Of a stretch of 64,000 nucleotides of DNA, positions 1 through 10,895 are shown in pieces. This stretch comes from Petunia secreta (lineage: Eukaryota > Streptophyta > Magnoliopsida > Solanales > Solanaceae): contig JARKIP010000005.1 of assembly GCA_029990175.1 (NCBI GenBank), forward strand, positions 34,977,501 to 35,041,500, in the 5' to 3' direction. The translations under genes and the position numbers were made by a program. The stretch's first letter is position 1. Each line of letters opens with the position of its first letter. The notes under the pieces were generated by a model. The model was not told where the DNA came from. It searched no databases and saw only the letters and a list, made by a program, of their open reading frames with translations.

Positions 1-1024
1 GACGAAGCACATGTTCCGGTGGACACTTCAGTGGAGAACCTGGCTAGCGTGGTTGGACAAGTCATGGAGGCCAACCGAATTGCTTTTCATGGAGATGAAT
101 TACCACCAAAAGAGTTGAATCACAACAAAGCTTTGCACATCACTGTCAAATGCAAAGACTAGTTCGTAGGAAGAGTTCTGATCGACGGAGGTTCCGGTCT
201 GAACATAGGCCCTTTCATCACTCTGAAAAGAATGGGAATTGACCAAAGCAAGATAAGGGAGAGCGACATGAAGGTGAAGGCATTTGATGGGTCACAAAGA
301 AGCACCATTGGGGAGATTCACCTAACTACCAGGTTGGTCCCGTGGAGTTCACTGCTGAGTTCCAATGGACATCTCTACCTCCTACAATCTGCTACTGGGG
401 AGGCCCTGGATCCATATGGCTAGTACGGTGCATTCTACATTGCACCAAACCGTAAAGTTCGAATGGGATCACAAAGAGGTAGTAGTGTTAGGTGAGGGGA
501 TCAATTCCATCTACAACGAGCAAACCATACCAACAATTGAAGGGAATAGTCTTGATGGGCAGACATTCCATACTGTAGAACTTGTGGGAGTAGTACAAGG
601 TACTCGAGGAGGACGCCGCAAGAACTACTATTCAAGTTTGGATCCCACAGATGCGATCCAAAGGGGTTACACTGCGCAATTTGCTCCCAAGTTGGTCAAC
701 ACACCACCTGGGGTTGAAGAAAGAAAGAGGATATTTTACAGCGCTTATTGGGATAGCCGAGGCGACGGCTACGAAGGGAGGAATCTGGTCTGGGAACCAT
801 TCATCTCTTATTGGGGAGTTCCCTCACGCGAATTTTGTGAGACCCTACCAGCTAAGACCGAGAAGCGACAAATGTACTCACCCAATGCTCGTCCTAATTG
901 GAAACAGATCTCTGAAGAAATAAAGGGAAAGAAAGTGTGGATACCCAAAGCACCTGAACGTATAGAGGTGGTAATCGAGGAGCCATATGTACTCCCACAA
1001 CCTGCAAAATGGCCCGAAGACTAG
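1..1024 (+). pseudogene. gag-pro fragment with retroviral-type aspartic protease
   Basis: Frame 1 reads from the window edge through a short open stretch to a TAG at 160-162. In the same frame it then continues into the protease active-site region VLIDGGSGLN (about 172-201) and on to KAFDGSQRSTIGEI. Near 355-365 the reading shifts frame and continues as YNLLLGRPWIHMAST (the flap-distal LLGRPW motif common to plant Ty3 proteases), then STLHQTVKFEWDH, ending at TAG 1022-1024. The protease would mature the Gag-Pol polyprotein. The premature stop plus the frameshift make it non-functional. The last ~400 bp are the gag-pro/RT linker, whose function I do not recognise. Confidence 0.85.
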
Positions 1025-1449
1025 GTTATTGGCATCATGATCAAGCAAGGCTATGAACCTGGCAATGTTTTTGGCAAGAACTTGGAACGTATGGTCGAGC
1101 CAATCAAAATTGTGATGAGGCTCCACAACGAGAAGTCTGACATAGGGTATATCGTGACCTATGAAAAGAGCATGGAAGAAGCGTCTTTAGATTTCAAGTT
1201 CTATAAGAAAAGCACCAAGACTCTCTTGCATATCTTCTTGTGTCCGCAGCACAAGAAGTGGAACCGAAGATAGCTGACGCTGAAGAGGATCTGCTGGTAG
1301 GACTGCAAAATCTATTCAGAGCTGATGAGGACTGCTGTGTGATTCCGGAAAAACATATTGAACCTCCTGGACTGACAAAGGCTGGATCTAGAGCAACACT
1401 GAATAAGTGGACCAGCAACCAGGCCCGAGCTTACCGTGGACCTTGGTAG
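1025..1449 (+). pseudogene. Linker of Tat-type polyprotein with G-patch-like motif
   Basis: The translation at about 1037-1120 includes IKQGYEPGNVFGKNLERMVEPI, which resembles the glycine-rich G-patch segment (GYxPGxGLGKxxQG) often found downstream of protease in Tat-lineage polyproteins. Two glycines of the usual pattern are replaced. After a frame change, 1240-1449 reads an acidic segment ending in EPPGLTKAG and a terminal TAG at 1447-1449. That segment matches the usual end of the first Tat ORF. The region is separated from the upstream protease frame by a stop and from RT by the AT-rich spacer. Family comparison is from memory. Confidence 0.6.
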
Positions 1450-1689
1450 AGCTGGGGGATAAAATTTATTTTTATTCTTTCTCAAATAAAACCTGACTCT
1501 GAATCGTGGAGTTTGCATTTCCCTTTCTTTTATTGCACATGTTTCCCTACAAACTATGTTTTGCAAGGATTCATAAATAAAATATCGCACCATTTCCTGT
1601 TTGATTTTGCTTTAATCTTTTTATATTCCAATATTTTACTTGTTTCTGCATCCATACTAATAATCCCATTGAGTCCACAATCGCAACGT
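1450..1689 (+). other. AT-rich spacer between pro and RT, candidate retroelement intron
   Basis: This 240-bp stretch is markedly T-rich and has no supported coding frame. It holds a perfect TACTAAT branch-point-like heptamer at 1655-1661, followed 12 nt later by an AG (1672-1673). A GGTAGAG donor-like sequence lies near 1444-1450. Coding similarity to the start of Tat RT ORFs (NETMELGETRADYDDFDE) resumes at about 1692. Ogre elements are known to splice an intron between pro and RT, so intron remnant is a reasonable inference. The actual splice sites are not proven. Confidence 0.45.
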
Positions 1690-2738
1690 GTAATGAAACA
1701 ATGGAGCTTGGGGAAACTAGAGCTGATTATGATGATTTTGATGAAACTACACAAGAAGAAATTGAGAGATTTGAAAAAAACCTAAGCCAAACCTTGAGGA
1801 GACTGAGGTGATAAACTTAGGAGATGAGGAAGTTGTGAAAGAGACAAGGATTAGTGTACATCTCAGTGCCGAAGATAAAAGGGTTGTATACAGTGTTTCT
1901 TAAAGAGTATGAGGACGTATTCGCCTGGTCGTACGATGACATGACTGGCATAAGTATGGATGTGGTAGCTCACAAATTACCTATCAATCCGGGCTTTCCG
2001 CCAGTCAAGCAAAAGGCCCGAACCTTCAAGTCATCGGTTCTGTTGAAAATTGGTGAAGAAGTAACTAAGCAGCTAAATGCAGGGATTCTGAAAACGGTCA
2101 AATATCCAACTTGGCTGGCTAACATCGTCCCGGTGCCGAAGAATGACGGGAAACTCCAAGTTTGTGTGGACTACAGAGACCTAAATAGAGCAAGCCCGAA
2201 CGATGATTTTCCACTGCCAAACATACATATCCTGATTGACAACAGCGCGAAACACGAGCTGCAATGCTTCGTGGACTGTTTCGCTGGTTATCATCAAGTT
2301 CTCATGGATGAAGAGGATGCCGAGAAGACAGCCTTCACTACGTCTTGGGGAACTTATTGCTACAAGGTTATGCCATTTGGGTTGAAGAATGCTGGGGAAA
2401 CTTACATGAGGGCTATGACGACTATGTTCTATGACCTGATGCACAAGAAGATTGAAGTCTATGTAGACGACGTGATCATCAAATCAAAGAATAGTTCGGA
2501 GCATCTTGACAACTTGCGCAAGTTCTTCAATCGCTTGCGAAAGTACAATCTGAAGCTGAAGCCGGCAAAGTGTGCTTTTTGTGTTCCGGCAGGGAAGCTT
2601 TTGGGTTTCATCGTCAGTAGAAGGGGTATCGAGCTGGCTCCGTCCAAGATTAAAGCCGTCAAAGAATTGCCACCGCCAAAAAGCAAGAAAGAAGTTATGA
2701 GTTTCTTGGGAGGCTCAATTACATCAGCCGCTTTATAG
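1690..2738 (+). pseudogene. Reverse transcriptase domain, frameshifted at both ends
   Basis: The central frame is open at 1854-2738. It carries the classical plant Ty3 RT blocks: FAWSYDDMTG, WLANIVPVPKNDGK, VCVDYRDLNRASPNDDFPLPN, FVDCFAGYHQ with the first catalytic Asp at 2274-2276, MPFGLKNAGETYMRAM, and YVDDVIIKS with the catalytic Asp pair at 2466-2471. The catalytic triad is therefore still encoded. Upstream, 1692-1860 reads the RT leader in other frames, with stops. Downstream, the frame is lost near 2712: the expected continuation into the RNase H linker appears in another frame, while this frame runs into TAG at 2736-2738. The enzyme would copy element RNA into cDNA, but this copy cannot make a continuous polyprotein. 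Confidence 0.92.
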
Positions 2739-3240
2739 CACAATTCACCGTCATCTGTCAGCCAATCATCAAGCTGCTGAAGAAAGATGCTGTGATAGAG
2801 TGGCGAGAGGATTGCCAAAGAGCATTTGATCAGATAAAGGAGTACTTGTTAGCCCGCCTGTGCTGGTCCCACCCGTGCTTGGGCGACCTTTGATTTTGTA
2901 CTTATCCGTGGTGGACTCGGCCTTTGGTTGTGTATTGGGACAACATGATTCAACTGGGAGGAAGGAGCAAGCCATATACTATCTAAACAAGAAGTTCACT
3001 CCTTACGAAGCTAAGTACACATTGCTGGAGCATAACTTGGATAGCACAAAAGCTGATGCACTACTTGACATCCTACTCAAGGTTGCTGATATCAAGGATG
3101 GACCCTCTCAAGTACATTTTCCAAAAACTAATGCCTACTGGAAAGTTGGCTAAATGGCAGATGCTGCTCCGTAAATTCGACATCACTTTTGTTGCTCAAA
3201 AGGCGGTGAAAGCTCAAGCCTTGGCTGATCATATGGCCGA
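2739..3240 (+). pseudogene. RT-linked RNase H and connection region remnant
   Basis: After the break at the end of RT, another frame gives the connection (QPIIKLLKKDAVIEW). The 2860-3153 frame then reads VLGRPLILYLSVVDSAFGCVLGQHDSTGRKEQAIYYLNKKFTPYEAKYT in overlapping pieces; this is the usual RNase H fold start of plant Ty3 elements. At about 3030-3090 the LERTC-type segment is disrupted, and reading moves to the 3056-3715 frame (ISRMDPLKYIFQK, LAKWQMLL). This first RNase H normally removes RNA from RNA:DNA hybrids. In Tat elements it is often degenerate, as here. Confidence 0.8.
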
Positions 3241-3927
3241 GAACCCGGTGGGGGATGACTATGAGCCTTTCCACACCTACTTTCCTAACGAAGAAGTCAT
3301 GTTCGTAGGAGAAGAGATCACCGAAGAGCATGATGGTTGGAGGCTATTCTTTGATGGAGCAGTCAATTTCAAAGGAGTCGGCATTGGTGCGGTATTAGTT
3401 TCTGAGACTGGACAACACTATCCTGTCACGGCCAAATTGAGATTCCCTTGCACCAACAACATGGTGGAATATGAGGCCTGCATCTTGGGTCTTAGATTGG
3501 CAGTAGATATGAACATACAAGAGCTGTTGGCAATCGGGGATTCTGACTTATTGATTCACCAAGTCCGAGGGGAATGGACACCAAAGAACTTGAAGATATT
3601 ACCATATCTGGAGTGCGTAAAGGAGCTAAAGCAAAGATTCACCAAGATAAATTCCAGCATGTACCTAGGCTACAAAATGAGTTCGCGGACGCTTTGGCTA
3701 TCATATCTGCCATGATCAAGCATCTAGACAAGCACTACATTGATCCAATACATGTGACAGTGAAGAAACAACCAGCTTACTGCCATCATGTGGAGGAAGA
3801 CTCAGACGGACAGTCTTCGTTCTACGACATCAAAGGGTTTCTCAAAGACGACAATTACCAAAAGAATGCAACAAGTCTCCAAAAGAAGACATTGAGAAGG
3901 TTAGCAAATGGTTTCTTTCTGAAATGA
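3241..3927 (+). pseudogene. Second, archaeal-type RNase H (Tat lineage) plus linker
   Basis: The frame open at 3056-3715 contains WRLFFDGAVNFKGVGIGAVL (Asp in FFDGA at about 3350), NNMVEYEACILGLRLA (Glu) and GDSDLLIHQVRGEW (Asp). These are three acidic residues at the positions expected of the acquired RNase H of Tat/Ogre elements. The last conserved part (NEFADALAIISAM, about 3675-3715) is in a different frame, so a frameshift lies between about 3600 and 3675. The linker toward integrase continues to TGA at 3925-3927. The duplicated RNase H is thought to support strand transfer during reverse transcription. Lineage placement is well supported by its position before integrase. Confidence 0.85.
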
Positions 3928-4975
3928 GAAGTTTTGTACAAAAGGACGCCCGATCTAGGTTTATTGAGGTGTGTGGACGCAAAAGAAGCTGCCAAATTGT
4001 TGGAAGAGGTACACTCTGGGGCGTGTGGCCCACACATGAATAGTTTTGTGCTTGCAAAAAAGATCTTGAGAACTGGCTATTTTTGGATGACAATGGAACA
4101 TGACTGCATAAAGCACACGAAGAAATGCCATCAATGCCAAGTCCATTGAGATATGATTTGAGTGCCTCCTAATGAATTGAACATTATAGGACCGCCTTGG
4201 CCTTTTGCCGCCTGGGGGATGGATGTCATAGGACCTATCGAGCCAGCCGCTTCCAATGGACATCGTTTCATATTAGTAGCCATTGACTATTTTACCAAAT
4301 GGGTAGAAGTTGCATCGTAAAATGGGTCCAATCTCAACAGTGACCTAATGAAAGCAACCAGCGATGTTTTCAAGAACAAGCATCGCTACTCCACTTCATA
4401 CAGACCACAAATGAATGGTGCGGTCGAGGCAGCCAATAAGAACATCAAGAGGATATTGCGCAAGATGACAGGCACTTCAAAGCAATGGCATGAGAATCTA
4501 CCCTATGCCCTATTAGGGTATCGCACCACAATGAGAACATCAACAGGGGCTACTCCTTATTTGTTGGTGTATGGCACCGAAGCAGTGATACCCGCGGAGG
4601 TCGAGATACCATCTTTGAGAATCATCCAAGAGACGCAATTGAAAGATGCCGAGTGGATCCAAAGAAGAATAGAGCAATTGGCCCTCATCGACGGCAAGAG
4701 ATTGAATGCAATATGTCATGGGCAATTATATCAGAGGAAGATGGCCAAAGCATTCAGCAAGAAAGTTCGAGAGAGATTCTTTGAACCTGGGCAATTAGTT
4801 CTGAAGAAGATATTTCTGAATCAAGAAGAAGCAAACGGCAAGTTTGCACCAAATTGGCAAGGACCGTACATGGTTTACCGAGTTTTGAATGGAGGAGCAT
4901 TGATACTGGCAGAAATGGATGGAGAAGTCTGACCGAAACCAATCAACTCAGACGCTGTCAAAAGATACTATGTAT
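3928..4975 (+). pseudogene. Integrase with internal deletion of catalytic core
   Basis: The zinc-binding HHCC region is visible at about 4005-4149 (VHSGACGPH ... CHQCQVH), followed by a TGA at 4147-4149. The core start is recognisable at about 4190-4320 (PWPFAAWGMDVIGPI, with the first catalytic Asp, then FILVAIDYFTKWVEVAS). At 4318-4321 the reading jumps from VEVAS directly to a stop and NGSNLNSD. The segment of roughly 30-35 codons that normally lies here, including the second catalytic Asp, is missing. The 4348-4932 frame supplies the rest (SYRPQMNGAVEAANKNIKR with the catalytic Glu, then RTSTGATPYLLVYGTEAV and the C-terminal RFFEPGQLVLKK). A stop at 4930-4932 precedes the usual C-terminal tail. 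No strand-transfer activity is expected. Confidence 0.9.
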
Positions 4976-5567
4976 AGGAGTTCGTACTGATTAATGATTT
5001 CTACATTCTACAATACATCATGTAATCTGAAGTACGTCACGACCTGATTCCCCAACTGGGATACGTAGGACACCTATTCAAGGTTCGGTCACATAAATAC
5101 AAAAATTCTCATTTTCCCCACAAAGCAAACACTGGGGCAGAATTTTTGAGGAACTCTCAAAAATTCCCAAAGGACAAACATAATTGACACTGAGGCAGAA
5201 ATTTTTAAGGACCTCTCAAGAATTTCAAAAGCAAACTGGCGCAGAATTTTTAGGGCGCCCTAAAAATTCGTTTGGAACAGCATAAAGGACGAAAACTTTG
5301 GCTTTACGCAACACGACTTGCGACTCAATGGGATAAAATATTTTATTTCATTTTTTTTCTTATAAAAGTTTTTCAAAATCATTCGCATTACGTACTATTT
5401 TATATATATCCCTATCAGCTCGACCAAGATCCCGACACTCGTGGACAGCGAACGCGAAACAAGCCAAGAATGAGCAAACCACCTTGTAAAACTCACCAAT
5501 CTTTCTTTGGATGCAGGCACGAAAGATACCTAAATCTACAACGCACGACAGAAGTACTTCAACGAAA
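4976..5567 (+). other. 3' untranslated tail of the Tat-type element, up to the satellite junction
   Basis: No supported coding frame is present. The segment contains the GGGATACGTAGGA...GGTTCGGTCAC stretch (5059-5093) typical of the 3' tails of many plant Tat elements. It also holds three ACTGGNGCAG-hairpin units (5131-5269), a T-rich run at 5336-5375, and a TATATATAT-containing stretch near 5400. The last unique sequence ends at about 5567, where the first satellite monomer begins without a recognisable LTR end, polypurine tract or target duplication. Either the LTR has been deleted, or the satellite grew out of this tail. Confidence 0.6.
5131..5269 (+). repeat. Three direct repeats, each followed by a hairpin, in the retroelement tail
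   Basis: ACTGGGGCAG (5131), ACTGAGGCAG (5189) and ACTGGCGCAG (5235) each lead into an A/T-rich inverted repeat. Unit 1 is 5140-5166 with perfect 11-bp arms (GAATTTTTGAG) and a GAACT loop. Unit 2 is 5198-5226 with imperfect arms. Unit 3 is 5244-5269, a perfect 26-bp palindrome with 13-bp arms (GAATTTTTAGGGC). The pattern suggests small tandem duplications in the 3' UTR. A role in RNA folding or termination is possible but unproven. Confidence 0.75.
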
Positions 5568-5589
5568 GGTTTATCATTTAAATTAGCAG

Positions 5590-8500
5590 AAGGCACACAA
5601 CCGGAAGCGTCGATTGAGGGTACACAGCACGATATCGATTTGTCATTTAAATTAGCTGAGGGCACACAACCGGAAGCGTCGATTGAGGGTACACAGCCCG
5701 ATATCGATTTTTTATTTAAATTAGCTGAGGCACACAACCCGAAGCATCGACTGAGGGTACACTAACCGATATCGATTTGTCATCTAAATTAGCTGAGGCC
5801 ACACAACCCGGAGTGTTGATTGAGGGTACCCAGCCTGATAACGATTTATCATTTAAATTAGCTGAGGGCACACAACCTGAAGCGTTGATTGAGGGTACAC
5901 AGCCCGATATCGATTTGTCATTTAAATTGGCTGAGCGCACACAACTCGAAGCATCGATACAGAGCCCAATAACGATTTGTCATTTTAAATTAGCTTAGGG
6001 CACACAACCCGAAGCGTTGATTGAGGGTACACAGCCCGATATCGATTTGTCATTTTAAATTAGCTAAGGGCACACAAGCCGAAGTGTCGATTGAGGGTAC
6101 ACAGTCCGATATCGATTTGTCATTTAAATTAGTTGAGGGAACACAACCTGAAGCGTCGATTGAGGGTACACAGCCCGATATCGATTTGTCATTTAAATTG
6201 GCTGAGCGCACACAACCCGAAGCATCGATACAGAGCCCAATAACGATTTGTCATTTTAAATTAGCTTAGGGCACATAACCCGAAGCATTGATTGAGGGTA
6301 CACAGCCCGATATCGATTTGTCATTTTATATTAGCTGAGGGTACACAACCTGAAGCGTCGATTTAGGCTACACAACCCGATATCGATTTGTCATTTTAAA
6401 TTAGCTGAGGGCACACAACCAGAAGAGTCGATTGAGGGTACACAGCCCGATATCGATTTATCATTTTAAATTAGTTGAGGGCACACAACCCGAAGCGTCG
6501 ATTGAGGGTACACAACCCGATATCAATTTGTCATTTGAAATTAGCTGTGGGCTCACAACCCAAAGCGTCGATTGAGGGTACACAGCCCGATATCGATTTG
6601 TCGTTTAAAATAGCTGAGGGCACACAACCGGAAGCGTCGATTGAGGGTACACAGCCCGATATCGATTTGTTATTTAAATTAGCTGAGGCACACAACCCAA
6701 AGCATCGACTGAGGGTACACTTACACAGCCCGATATCGATTTGTCATTTAAATTGGCTGAGCGCACACAACCCGAAGCATCGATACACAGCCCGATATCG
6801 ATTTGTCATTTTAAATTAGCTGAGGGCACACAACCTGAAGTGTTGATTGAGGGTACACAGCCCGATATCGATTTGTCAATTAAATTAGCAGAGGGCACAC
6901 AACCGGAAGCGTCGATTGAGGGTACACAGCCCGATATCGATTTTTTATTTAAATTAGCTGAGGCACACAACCCGAAGCATCGACTGAGGGTACACTAACC
7001 GATATCGATTTGTCATCTAAATTAGCTGAGGCCACACAACCCGGAGTGTTGATTGAGGGTACCCAGCCTGATATCGATTTATCATTTAAATTAGCTGAGG
7101 GCACACAACCTGAAGCGTTGATTGAGGGTACACAGCCCGATATCGATTTGTCATTTAAATTGGCTGAGCGCACACAACTCGAAGCATCGATACAGAGCCC
7201 AATAACGATTTGTCATTTTAAATTAGCTTAGGGCACACAACCCGAAGCGTTGATTGAGGGTACACAGCCCGATATCGATTTGTCATTTTAAATTAGCTAA
7301 GGGCACACAAGCCGAAGTGTCGATTGAGGGTACACAGTCCGATATCGATTTGTCATTTAAATTAGCTGAGGGAACACAACCTGAAGCGTCGATTGAGGGT
7401 ACACAGCCCGATATCGATTTGTCATTTAAATTGGCTGAGCGCACACAACCCGAAGCATCGATACAGAGCCCAATAACGATTTGTCATTTTAAATTAGCTT
7501 AGGGCACATAACCCGAAGCATTGATTGAGGGTACACAGCCCGATATCGATTTGTCATTTTATATTAGCTGAGGGTACACAACCTGAAGCGTCGATTTAGG
7601 CTACACAGCCCGATATCGATTTGTCATTTTAAATTAGCTGAGGGCACACAACCAGAAGAGTCGATTGAGGGTACACAGCCCGATATCGATTTATCATTTT
7701 AAATTAGTTGAGGGCACACAACCCGAAGCGTCGATTGAGGGTACACAACCCGATATCAATTTGTCATTTGAAATTAGCTGTGGGCTCACAACCCAAAGCG
7801 TCGATTGAGGGTACACAGCCCGATATCGATTTGTCGTTTAAATTAGCTGAGGGCACACAACCGGAAGCGTCGATTGAGGGTACACAGCCCGATATCGATT
7901 TGTTATTTAAATTAGCTGAGGCACACAACCCAAAGCATCGACTGAGGGTACACTTACACAGCCCGATATCGATTTGTCATTTAAATTGGCTGAGCGCACA
8001 CAACCCGAAGCATCGATACAAAGCCCGATAACGATTTGTCATTTTAAATTAGCTTACGGCACATAACCCGAAGCGTTGATTGAGGGTACACAGCCCGATA
8101 TCGATTTGTCATTTTAAATTAGCTGAGGGCACACAACCTGAAGTGTTGATTGAGGGTACACAGCCCGATATCGATTTGTCAATTAAATTAGCAGAGGGCA
8201 CACAACCGGAAGCGTCGATTGAGGGTACACAGCCCGATATCGATTTTTTATTTAAATTAGCTGAGGCACACAACCCGAAGCATCGACTGAGGGTACACTA
8301 ACCGATATCGATTTGTCATCTAAATTAGCTGAGGCCACACAACCCGGAGTGTTGATTGAGGGTACCCAGCCTGATATCGATTTATCATTTAAATTAGCTG
8401 AGGGCACACAACCTGAAGCGTTGATTGAGTGTACACAGCCCGATATCGATTTGTCATTTAAATTGGCTGAGCGCACACAACTCGAAGCATCGATACAGAG

Positions 8501-10895
8501 CCCAATAACGATTTGTCATTTTAAATTAGCTTAGGGCACACAACCCGAAGCGTTGATTGAGGGTACACAGCCCGATATCGATTTGTCATTTTAAATTAGC
8601 TAAGGGCACACAAGCCGAAGTGTCGATTGAGGGTACACAGTCCGATATCGATTTGTCATTTAAATTAGCTGAGGGAACACAACCTGAAGCGTCGATTGAG
8701 GGTACACAGCCCGATATCGATTTGTCATTTAAATTGGCTGAGCGCACACAACCCGAAGCATCGATACAGAGCCCAATAACGATTTGTCATTTTATATTAG
8801 CTTAGGGCACATAACCCGAAGCATTGATTGAGGGTACACAGCCCGATATCGATTTGTCATTTTATATTAGCTGAGGGTACACAACCTGAAGCGTCGATTT
8901 AGGCTACACAGCCCGATATCAATTTGTCATTTTAAATTAGCTGAGGGCACACAACCAGAAGAGTCGATTGAGGGTACACAACCCGATATCGATTTATCAT
9001 TTTAAATTAGTTGAGGGCACACAACCCGAAGCGTCGATTGAGGGTACACAACCCGATATCAATTTGTCATTTGAAATTAGCTGTGGGCTCACAACCCAAA
9101 GCGTCGATTGAGGGTACACAGCCCGATATCGATTTGTCGTTTAAATTAGCTGAGGGCACACAACCGGAAGCGTCGATTGAGGGTACACAGCCCGATATCG
9201 ATTTGTTATTTAAATTAGCTGAGGCACACAACCCAAAGCATCGACTGAGGGTACACTTACACAGCCCGATATCGATTTGTCATTTAAATTGGCTGAGCGC
9301 ACACAACCCGAAGCATCGATACAAAGCCCGATAATGATTTGTCATTTTAAATTAGCTTACGGCACATAACCCGAAGCGTTGATTGAGGGTACACAGCCCG
9401 ATATCGATTTGTCATTTTAAATTAGCTGAGGGCACACAACCTGAAGTGTTGATTGAGGGTACACAGCCCGATATCGATTTGTCATTTAAATTAGCTGAGG
9501 GCACACAACCCGAAGCATCGATTGAGGGTACATATCCCTATATCGATTTGTCATTTAAATTAGCTGAAGGCACACAACCCGAAGCATCGACTGAGGGTAC
9601 ACTACCCGATATCGATTTGTCATCTAAATTAGCTGAGGCCACACAACCCGGAGTGTTGATTGAGGGTACCCAGCCTGATATCGATTTATCATTTAAATTA
9701 GCTGAGGGCACACAACCTGAAGCGTTGATTGAGGGTACACAGCCCGATATCGATTTGTCATTTAAATTGGCTGAGCGCACACAACTCGAAGCATCGATAC
9801 AGAGCCCAATAACGATTTGTCATTTTAAATTAGCTTAGGGCACACAACCCGAAGCGTTGATTGAGGGTACACAGCCCGATATCGATTTGTCATTTTAAAT
9901 TAGCTAAGGGCACACAAGCCGAAGTGTCGATTGAGGGTACACAGTCCGATATCGATTTATCATTTAAATTAGCTGAGGGAACACAACCTGAAGCGTCGAT
10001 TGAGGGTACACAGCCCGATATCGATTTGTCATTTAAATTGGCTGAGCGCACACAACCCGAAGCATCGATACAGAGCCCAATAACGATTTGTCATTTTATA
10101 TTAGCTTAGGGCACATAACCCGAAGCATTGATTGAGGGTACACAGCCCGATATCGATTTGTCATTTTATATTAGCTGAGGGTACACAACCTGAAGCGTCG
10201 ATTTAGGCTACACAGCCCGATATCGATTTGTCATTTTAAATTAGCTGAGGGCACACAACCAGAAGAGTCGATTGAGGGTACACAGCCCGATATCGATTTA
10301 TCATTTTAAATTAGTTGAGGGCACACAACCCGAAGCGTCGATTGAGGGTACACAACCCGATATCAATTTGTCATTTGAAATTAGCTGTGGGCTCACAACC
10401 CAAAGCGTTGATTGAGGGTACACAGCCCGATATCGATTTGTCGTTTAAATTAGCTGAGGGCACACAACCGGAAGCGTCGATTGAGGGTACACAGCCCGAT
10501 ATCGATTTGTTATTTAAATTAGCTGAGGCACACAACCCAAAGCATCGACTGAGGGTACACTTACACAGCCCGATATCGATTTGTCATTTAAATTGGCTGA
10601 GCGCACACAACCCGAAGCATCGATACAAAGCCCGATAACGATTTGTCATTTTAAATTAGCTTACGGCACATAACCCGAAGCGTTGATTGAGGGTACACAG
10701 CCCGATATCGATTTGTCATTTTAAATTAGCTGAGGGCACACAACCTGAAGTGTTGATTGAGGGTACACAGCCCGATATCGATTTGTCAATTAAATTAGCA
10801 GAGGGCACACAACCGGAAGCGTCGATTGAGGATACACAGCCCGATATCGATTTGTCATTCTAAATTAGCTGAGGGCACACAACCCGAAGCGTCGA
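5590..10895. repeat. Higher-order repeat A, period ~1303 bp, about four copies
   Basis: The same series of monomer variants recurs at fixed spacing. One variant starts at 6021, 7254, 8557 and 9861; another at 6475, 7708, 9011 and 10315. Spacings are 1233, 1303 and 1304 bp. The 1233 interval is about one monomer (70 bp) shorter. Each unit is about 19 monomers, including one 63-bp short form and one 68-bp form (GCTGAGGCACAC). Sequence between copies is nearly identical, so amplification was recent. Confidence 0.9.

Larger units (their letters stand above)
1..5567 (+). mobile_element. Truncated, decayed Ty3/gypsy LTR retrotransposon, Tat/Ogre-like lineage
   Basis: Translated fragments in several + frames line up in the order protease, G-patch-like motif, spacer, reverse transcriptase, RNase H, a second RNase H, integrase. 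RT before integrase marks Ty3/gypsy. The extra RNase H (FFDGA ... NNMVEYEA ... GDSDLLIHQ) between the RT-linked RNase H and integrase is the hallmark of the plant Tat/Ogre lineage. The window begins inside gag-pro, so the 5' LTR, leader and most of gag are off the edge. No 3' LTR with TG...CA ends or a duplicated end could be recognised before satellite begins near 5568. In-frame stops and frame changes occur in every domain, so the copy is non-autonomous and old. Lineage assignment rests on domain order and motif memory, not on a search. Confidence 0.9.

Noticed and set aside
5300..5567. 3' LTR of the Tat element
   Set aside because: No polypurine tract next to TG, no CA end, and no second copy in the window to define LTR limits.
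5272..5586. Possible 104-residue gene in the retroelement tail
   Set aside because: It has low-complexity hydrophobic content, no homology that I recognise, and it runs into the satellite. It is best explained as chance in untranslated sequence.
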